From assembly GCA_937872125.1 (NCBI GenBank), contig CALMNY010000290.1:1-11684 (forward strand): a stretch of DNA of 11,684 nucleotides. The letters are read 5' to 3'. This document shows positions 7,144-11,684 of the stretch, piece by piece. The notes beneath the pieces are model-generated. The model was not told the origin of the DNA. It was given only the letters and a program-made list of their open reading frames with translations, and searched no databases. Source of the DNA: an uncultured Candidatus Competibacteraceae bacterium (GTDB lineage Bacteria; Pseudomonadota; Gammaproteobacteria; Competibacterales; Competibacteraceae). The stretch's first letter is position 1; the number at the start of each line of letters is the position of its first letter. The translations under genes and the position numbers were made by a program.

Positions 7144-8025
7144 TCACTTGACTGGTGGGGTCAGCATGGCGCTACGAATCGCCGTCGCCTGGGCGTATAC
7201 GGAGTCGCGGGCCTGGCGCAACGCCTCAGGGGTTTTGTCCCCGGCGGTGCGGCGGGCGATGATTTCCTTGATCAAGGCCATTTTTTTGACCGGCTTGCCC
7301 TCGACCTGCAGGGTCTCATCTGCACGGCCCGCGGCCTCAAACAGGCTGACCAGCGTCTGCATCCATTCGGTGATGCCGATATCGGGTTTGGCCACGGCCT
7401 TCAACATCTGGCTCTCGCCCGGCAGTTTGCTGCGGTAGAACTGCCCCATCAGATAACCGGTCTGGATGGTCGCCCCATACAACGAATCAATGAGATATTC
7501 GGCGCTTTTCGGATGCGCCATCAAAGGCGGGATATCCTTCAGGTAATCCGCCGCCAGTTGATCGATCAACGATTTGATGTCCACCGATTCGGGGGCGGCG
7601 GCGGCCTTTTTCAGCGTAGTGAAAAAGTTGCCGCTCAGATCGGCGTAGGAGCGGAGATTGAGTTTGTCGTTAATCGCTTCAATCGTCTGCACCGATTCAG
7701 CGACGGCCTGTTTTTGCAGGAACGTGGCTGCATACAGGGCATCAACCAGTTTCACGCCGGCGTAAAAACGCAAACCTGGCTCGTCAAGCTGGTTGACCAG
7801 ATCGTTGGGCGCCAGCAGCGAAGGTTGCCAGGTCAACCCCTGTTCCTGAAGGCGCCGCAGCAAATCAAATCGGTTGTGAATCTTGTCTTTCACCAGCAGG
7901 CGCTCGACCTCGGCGGCGATCTGTTCAAGCGGTTTGACCGGGGTCTGCGCCGGGGGATTATCAGCGGCATGGGCGCACACGATCAGCAGCAGTAATGACA
8001 GCGGCCACAGGAAAAATTTTTTCAT
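7144..8025 (-). CDS. Exported alpha-helical protein of unknown function
   Basis: I do not recognise this 293-residue protein. Its first 20 residues are a classical signal peptide: MKK, a Leu-rich core, and a probable signal peptidase I site after AHA (residues 18-20). The Cys at 17 is not in a good lipobox, so a soluble periplasmic protein is more likely than a lipoprotein. The mature part is predicted to be mostly helical, rich in Ala, Leu, Lys and Asp. It contains two related segments, LVDALYAAT (93-101) and LIDSLYGAT (178-186), which hints at an internal duplication. The frame is open to 8061, but the ATG at 8025 begins the signal peptide and has GGAG at 8035-8032 with a 6-nt spacer. It lies 42 bp after the ABC gene and 36 bp before the MFS gene on the same strand, so a role alongside one of these transporters is an inference from position. 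Confidence 0.82.
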   Translation of the reverse strand: MKKFFLWPLSLLLLIVCAHAADNPPAQTPVKPLEQIAAEVERLLVKDKIHNRFDLLRRLQEQGLTWQPSLLAPNDLVNQLDEPGLRFYAGVKLVDALYAATFLQKQAVAESVQTIEAINDKLNLRSYADLSGNFFTTLKKAAAAPESVDIKSLIDQLAADYLKDIPPLMAHPKSAEYLIDSLYGATIQTGYLMGQFYRSKLPGESQMLKAVAKPDIGITEWMQTLVSLFEAAGRADETLQVEGKPVKKMALIKEIIARRTAGDKTPEALRQARDSVYAQATAIRSAMLTPPVK

Positions 8026-8067
8026 GGCGAACTCCAGAGGGAAATGGATGAAGATCAACATCGTACC

Positions 8068-11000
8068 TTATGACGACCGGTGCCAGTAACGCCGGCCCAG
8101 GCGCTGCTGGATGGCGCTGATGCCTGACAGGGCCAGCGGCAGCAGACGCATGCCCAAGGCCAGATAAAGCAGCAGGGTCAGCAGCAGAATAGCCGCCAGA
8201 TTAAACCAATAGGTGGATATCCGGTGATTGCCGAGCTGTTTATCACCGGCAAGAAAGTGTGCTCCGCCCCAGGACGACTCCGGCATTCGATAAACCGGCA
8301 GGGTTCTGCGATACAACCCCTCGACCCCCTCGCCCACCGGCTCCAGTTCCTGCAGATTCAGCACCTGGCGCTGAATCGCCTGGTTGGTGAAGGTTTTCTG
8401 CAGTGACTCCAGTTCGGCGCGCCCCAGTTCCCGTTCGAGCCGCACGAGAATGGCGCCCCGCTCGTCTGCGGCGGCGCGCCGTTGCGCAAAAATCGCCTGG
8501 CGGACCGTGGTCAGATAGTGATCGAGACGCGCCGCCGTGGCCGGATTGAACTGCTGGATATCGAGATCAGCCGGGCCAAGTCCCGCCGCCAGTCCCGTTT
8601 GTTGTTCCAGCCGGGCCAGCTCGCGGGCGAGTATCCTCAGCCGGGCGCGCTGCTGATCCGCCGGAACGCCCTGGTCGCGCAACAGCGTGATCGACTGGAC
8701 CCGACTCTTGAGTTCGGGGAGGTAATAGTCGAGATCGTCTTCCGCCAGACGGACCCGTGCGTCCACCTCCACCAGATGCCGCATATACGGATTGTTGCGG
8801 TATTGCTCGACCACCAGCGCCTCATAGCCCCAGCGGGACGGCAGCAGATTGGCGTAACCGGGTACCTCGCGCCGGCTGGACCAGGTCGGGATCAAATCGT
8901 CGTAAGTGATAATGACCCCGCTGAGCAGCATCTGCGGGACGAGCAGCAAGGGAATGAGGATGTAGATGGCGACCGCTGAACGCAAGGCCGCGGAAATATT
9001 CAGGCCCAGTACGCTGGCGGCGAAGGCGCAGGCGAACAGGATCAACCAGCTCTGCAGAAACAGCGCCGGGATCTCCAGTATGGGGATCGCTACGCTCAGA
9101 AACAGCGCCATCTGCAGACCGGTCGCCAGCGCCAGATACAGCACCTTGGAATGGATATAGCTCCACCAGCTCAGATGCAGAAAACGCTCGCGCTGCAGAA
9201 TCCGGGCGTCGCGACAAATCTCCTCCGCACTGATGCTGAGACCCAGAAACAGGGCCACCACCACGCTCATGAACAGGAAGGTCGGAAGGTTATGGTTATC
9301 GTGGAAGCTGTAGGGCGCGTCCACCGGCCCGCGCGCGAGCAGGCTCAGCACCAGACCCAGCAGCGGCGGCTCCAGCAGGGCGATCGCCAGGTAGGTCTTG
9401 TTAGCCAGCCGGGCGCGCAGATCGCGGGAGAAAAAGAGCCGCAACTGACCCCAGGACGTGGGGGTATGCAAAGCGGGTTCGGGCAGCGGGAGTTCCGCCG
9501 GCGGCAGGCGCGGGGCCGGACGCTCCGCTTCATACTCCCGGCGCCACTGGCTCCAGGTCTGCGGAGGCGTCTTGCGCTCGTCAGTGGGATTGCCCGCCGC
9601 ATCGAGCAGGCGCGCTTCGATGATGTCGAACAATTGTTCCGGATTCAGACTGCCGCAGACCGGACATACGGCCTCCTGGGCGCCGGCCCAGCCACCACGG
9701 GAACGGAAATAAGCCACTGCCTCCAGGGGTGAGCCGGAGAAAATCAGCCAACCGCCCTGGTCCAGCACCCAGAGTGCGTCAAACAGACGGAAAATCTTTG
9801 ACGACGGCTGATGGATGACGACAAAAACCAGTCTGCCGTGGGCGGTCTGCTGTTTGAGCAGGCTCATGACCAGCTCGGAGTCAGCCGAAGAGAGGCCGGA
9901 CGTCGGCTCATCGACGAACAGGACGGTGGGTTCGCGGATCAGCTCGAGCGCGATGTTCAGGCGCTTGCGCTGGCCGCCGCTGATGCTCTTGTCGAGGGGC
10001 GAACCCACCTTGAGGCCGGCGATACTCGCCTGGCCGAGTTCGCTCAACAGGCCGTGCACTCGCCGGATGATGTCCGCTTCGGGAAGATGCGCGAGGCATA
10101 GTCGGGCGGCATAGTAGAGGTTGTCGAACACCGTCAGGTCTTCGAACAGCAAATCGTCCTGTGGAACAAAACCGAAGACGCCCCGAGTCACCCCCGGCTC
10201 GGCCTGCACATCGCGCCCGTTGAGCCACAGTTGGCCCGAGGCCGGCGAAATCGCGCCGCTCAGGAGGCTCAGCAGCGTGGATTTCCCGGCTCCGCTGCCC
10301 CCCATGATCGCGACCAGCCGGCCATCGCGTTCCTGGAACGAAAGATCGTGCAGACCGTTCGCGCTGCCGGGAAAACAGAATTCCAGCCGTTCCCCGCTGA
10401 GGACGACGCGCGGGGCCGCCGGCGCCGCGCCGGTGAACGCGGCGACAATCTGGACATAATGCAGCTCATTACCCCACTGATCGCGCAACACGTGACCGGG
10501 ACGCAGTGGATGGCAGCTACCGGGATGCAGGATGCGTCCCTCCAGATAGATCGGCTCGGCGCCGACCGGCGCGATCAGCAGGAATCCGGCGTCGGCCAGG
10601 CGCAGCGCCGCCAGCGGCGCCCGAAACGACTCATCGGTTCCGCCGCCCAGCCGACGGCAGTGGTTGCTCAACCGGGTGCACGCCAGCGGATCGGCGATGA
10701 AGCACAGCACCTCCTCCAGGCTGGACAGCGGGACACCCAGGGTATGGCCGATCAGGAGCGCAATCCGCCGTGGTCGTTCGTCCGCCGGCAGATTGGCGGC
10801 CAATTCCAGGAAACGCAGCAGGGCCGCCTGGCGCTCGTAGCCGTGCAGCAGGGTTTTCAAGCGTTCCGTCATGCGGGCGGCCTGCTCCAGAATCACCGTC
10901 TCCCCGGTTACAGCGTGCAGTTCGCTGAGTTCGTCAAAGATGCCGATGTAGATATCAACATCGACCAGGCCGACCGACTCATGGAGATAGGCAAACACCC

Positions 11001-11094
11001 GCTGCCGGGCCACGCCCCGCGCCGCATCTTTCAGCCCTGCGGCCTGCAAGGCGAAGAGATGCAACACTGCATTGAGCAGGCGTTCTTCGATCAC
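8068..11094 (-). CDS. ABCG-type ABC transporter with N-terminal accessory domains and large periplasmic loop
   Basis: A 1008-residue protein with ATPase and membrane parts in one chain, in the ATPase-first order of the ABCG/White group. Residues 1-100 form a helical domain reminiscent of TerB-like domains. Residues 165-220 look like a small beta-rich module. The ATPase has Walker A GGSGAGKS (265-272), Q-loop Gln312, signature SGGQRKRLNIALELI (372-386), Walker B VLFVDEPTSGL (391-401) and H-loop His428. A CPVCG motif (477-481) and a linker follow. Membrane segments lie at about 570-588, 603-621, 650-670, 677-698, 706-729 and 963-985. Between the fifth and sixth is a charged, coiled-coil-like loop of about 230 residues, placed outside the membrane by ABCG topology. 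The start is a GTG (11094) without a clear ribosome binding site, downstream of an A-rich repeat. Probably export or lipid handling; the substrate is unknown. Confidence 0.9.
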   Translation of the reverse strand: MIEERLLNAVLHLFALQAAGLKDAARGVARQRVFAYLHESVGLVDVDIYIGIFDELSELHAVTGETVILEQAARMTERLKTLLHGYERQAALLRFLELAANLPADERPRRIALLIGHTLGVPLSSLEEVLCFIADPLACTRLSNHCRRLGGGTDESFRAPLAALRLADAGFLLIAPVGAEPIYLEGRILHPGSCHPLRPGHVLRDQWGNELHYVQIVAAFTGAAPAAPRVVLSGERLEFCFPGSANGLHDLSFQERDGRLVAIMGGSGAGKSTLLSLLSGAISPASGQLWLNGRDVQAEPGVTRGVFGFVPQDDLLFEDLTVFDNLYYAARLCLAHLPEADIIRRVHGLLSELGQASIAGLKVGSPLDKSISGGQRKRLNIALELIREPTVLFVDEPTSGLSSADSELVMSLLKQQTAHGRLVFVVIHQPSSKIFRLFDALWVLDQGGWLIFSGSPLEAVAYFRSRGGWAGAQEAVCPVCGSLNPEQLFDIIEARLLDAAGNPTDERKTPPQTWSQWRREYEAERPAPRLPPAELPLPEPALHTPTSWGQLRLFFSRDLRARLANKTYLAIALLEPPLLGLVLSLLARGPVDAPYSFHDNHNLPTFLFMSVVVALFLGLSISAEEICRDARILQRERFLHLSWWSYIHSKVLYLALATGLQMALFLSVAIPILEIPALFLQSWLILFACAFAASVLGLNISAALRSAVAIYILIPLLLVPQMLLSGVIITYDDLIPTWSSRREVPGYANLLPSRWGYEALVVEQYRNNPYMRHLVEVDARVRLAEDDLDYYLPELKSRVQSITLLRDQGVPADQQRARLRILARELARLEQQTGLAAGLGPADLDIQQFNPATAARLDHYLTTVRQAIFAQRRAAADERGAILVRLERELGRAELESLQKTFTNQAIQRQVLNLQELEPVGEGVEGLYRRTLPVYRMPESSWGGAHFLAGDKQLGNHRISTYWFNLAAILLLTLLLYLALGMRLLPLALSGISAIQQRLGRRYWHRSS

Positions 11095-11104
11095 AATGAT
11101 TTTT

Positions 11105-11137
11105 GTGCTTTTTCGTGCTTTTTCGTGGCTTTCGTGG
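11105..11137. repeat. Short A/T-rich tandem repeat between secA and the ABC gene
   Basis: The plus strand shows two identical 10-bp units GTGCTTTTTC (11105-11114, 11115-11124), then a degenerate copy GTGGCTTTC and a partial GTGG. On the minus strand, the transcribed sense here, this reads as CACGAAAAAG repeats about 10 bp ahead of the ABC start codon. It fills most of the 60-bp spacer. It could be an A-rich translation-enhancing leader, a curved DNA segment or a dispersed intergenic repeat, and the window shows only this one copy. Confidence 0.75.
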
Positions 11138-11154
11138 ACCCGGTTCTTTGCCGG

Positions 11155-11684
11155 TCAATCCAGTTGACCATGACAATGCTTGTACTTCTTGCCGGAGCCG
11201 CAGGGGCAGGGTTCGTTGCGCCCGATCTTGCGGCCTTCGCGCACAAAAGGAACGTGGGGCGTTTCTTCCGGTGGCTGGCGCGGTTCGCCCCCTTCCTCTT
11301 CGGCTTGGCCTTCGGCCAGCGCCGGCGCTTCGGCGTGGACGAAGTGCAACGCGGCGGGCGCGGGCCGACGCGGCTCGGGGATTGGCGCGGGTTCGGTCTG
11401 GAATTGCGCCCGGACCAGGAAGCCGACCGCTTCCTGATGGATGCGCTGTACCAGCGCCTGGAACATCTCGAACGCTTCGCGCTTGTATTCCTGCTTGGGA
11501 TTCTTCTGGGCGTAGCCGCGTAGATGAATGCCCTGGCGCAGATAGTCCATCGCCGCCAGATGCTCGCGCCAGTGGGTGTCGAGCACTTGCAGCAGCACCG
11601 CCTTCTCGAACTGCCGCATCCACGGGGTGCCCACCTGGGCTTCCTTGGCGGCGTAGACCTGCTCCAGTTCAGCGTGAATCCGCT
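11155..11684 (-). CDS. secA: Preprotein translocase ATPase SecA (C-terminal part only)
   Basis: SecA is the ATPase motor that drives unfolded proteins through SecYEG. Only the last 175 residues are inside the window, and the frame is open through position 11684. Visible are the helical scaffold/wing end, with [19 protein letters not shown] and [15 protein letters not shown] almost as in E. coli. A Pro/Ala/Glu-rich variable linker follows, then the zinc-binding SEC-C tail [17 protein letters not shown]. The zinc ligands are Cys, Cys, Cys, His in C-x-C-x8-C-H spacing. This tail binds SecB and phospholipids in characterised relatives. TGA is at 11157-11155. The GTG at 11634 is an internal valine, not a start. 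The next gene on the strand is the ABC transporter after 60 bp, where argJ or mutT would be expected in many Gammaproteobacteria. Confidence 0.97.
   Translation of the reverse strand, partial: RIHAELEQVYAAKEAQVGTPWMRQFEKAVLLQVLDTHWREHLAAMDYLRQGIHLRGYAQKNPKQEYKREAFEMFQALVQRIHQEAVGFLVRAQFQTEPAPIPEPRRPAPAALHFVHAEAPALAEGQAEEEGGEPRQPPEETPHVPFVREGRKIGRNEPCPCGSGKKYKHCHGQLD

Noticed and set aside
7965..8025. Lipoprotein signal in the secreted protein (Cys17)
   Set aside because: Residues before the Cys (LIV) do not form a lipobox and a good AHA signal peptidase I site follows.
11105..11137. Repeat near 11.1 kb as a CRISPR or insertion-sequence end
   Set aside because: The units are contiguous 10-mers without spacers, and there are no cas genes, transposase or inverted ends.
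11140..11154. CCGG-TTCTTTG-CCGG hairpin after secA as terminator
   Set aside because: A 4-bp stem without a following U-run is too weak to call.
10231..11523. Plus-strand open frame (430 codons) across the ABC start and secA end
   Set aside because: It runs through two well-supported minus-strand genes and the tandem repeat, and no protein family is recognisable.

Overview
The window looks like chromosomal DNA of a GC-rich (estimated by eye at about 60% or slightly above) Gammaproteobacterium. The main evidence is conserved gene order. A plus-strand set pilD-coaE-zapD converges on a minus-strand set secA ... argJ-mutT. This matches the secA/mutT versus zapD/coaE arrangement of E. coli and the secA-argJ-mutT neighbourhood of pseudomonads. 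SecA carries the C-terminal zinc motif and ZapD is a gammaproteobacterial/betaproteobacterial division factor. I cannot name the genus from sequence alone.

Layout. Positions 1-821 hold pilD (5' end cut by the window), followed by coaE (824-1429) and zapD (1502-2272), all on plus and closely spaced. On minus, mutT (2248-2667) overlaps the zapD tail by 25 bp and is joined to argJ (2664-3854) by a GTGA start/stop overlap. A 110-bp divergent AT-rich region (3855-3964) separates argJ from a plus-strand acyl-CoA synthetase-like gene (3965-5563, probably translated from 4037). That gene converges, with overlapping stop codons, on a minus-strand run of three closely spaced genes: a large ABCG-type ABC transporter (11094-8068), an exported protein of unknown function (8025-7144) and an MFS transporter (7107-5560). 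The 3' end of secA (11684-11155) closes the window. A short tandem A-rich repeat lies between secA and the ABC gene.

How the genes fit together. The flanks are housekeeping: type IV pilin/pseudopilin processing, the last step of CoA synthesis, Z-ring bundling, arginine synthesis, nucleotide-pool sanitation and protein export. The 7-kb interior between secA and argJ looks like an accessory insertion into a conserved neighbourhood. The three minus-strand genes are spaced 42 and 36 bp apart, and the two downstream genes have good ribosome binding sites, so they are probably one operon. All three put unusual alpha-helical material into the periplasm: a roughly 230-residue loop in the ABC protein, the whole secreted protein, and a roughly 70-residue insertion in the MFS protein. 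A concerted envelope transport system is a reasonable hypothesis, but no substrate can be read from the sequence. No RNA genes, CRISPR arrays, insertion sequences, attachment sites or convincing terminators were seen, and there is no gene-free stretch over 300 bp.
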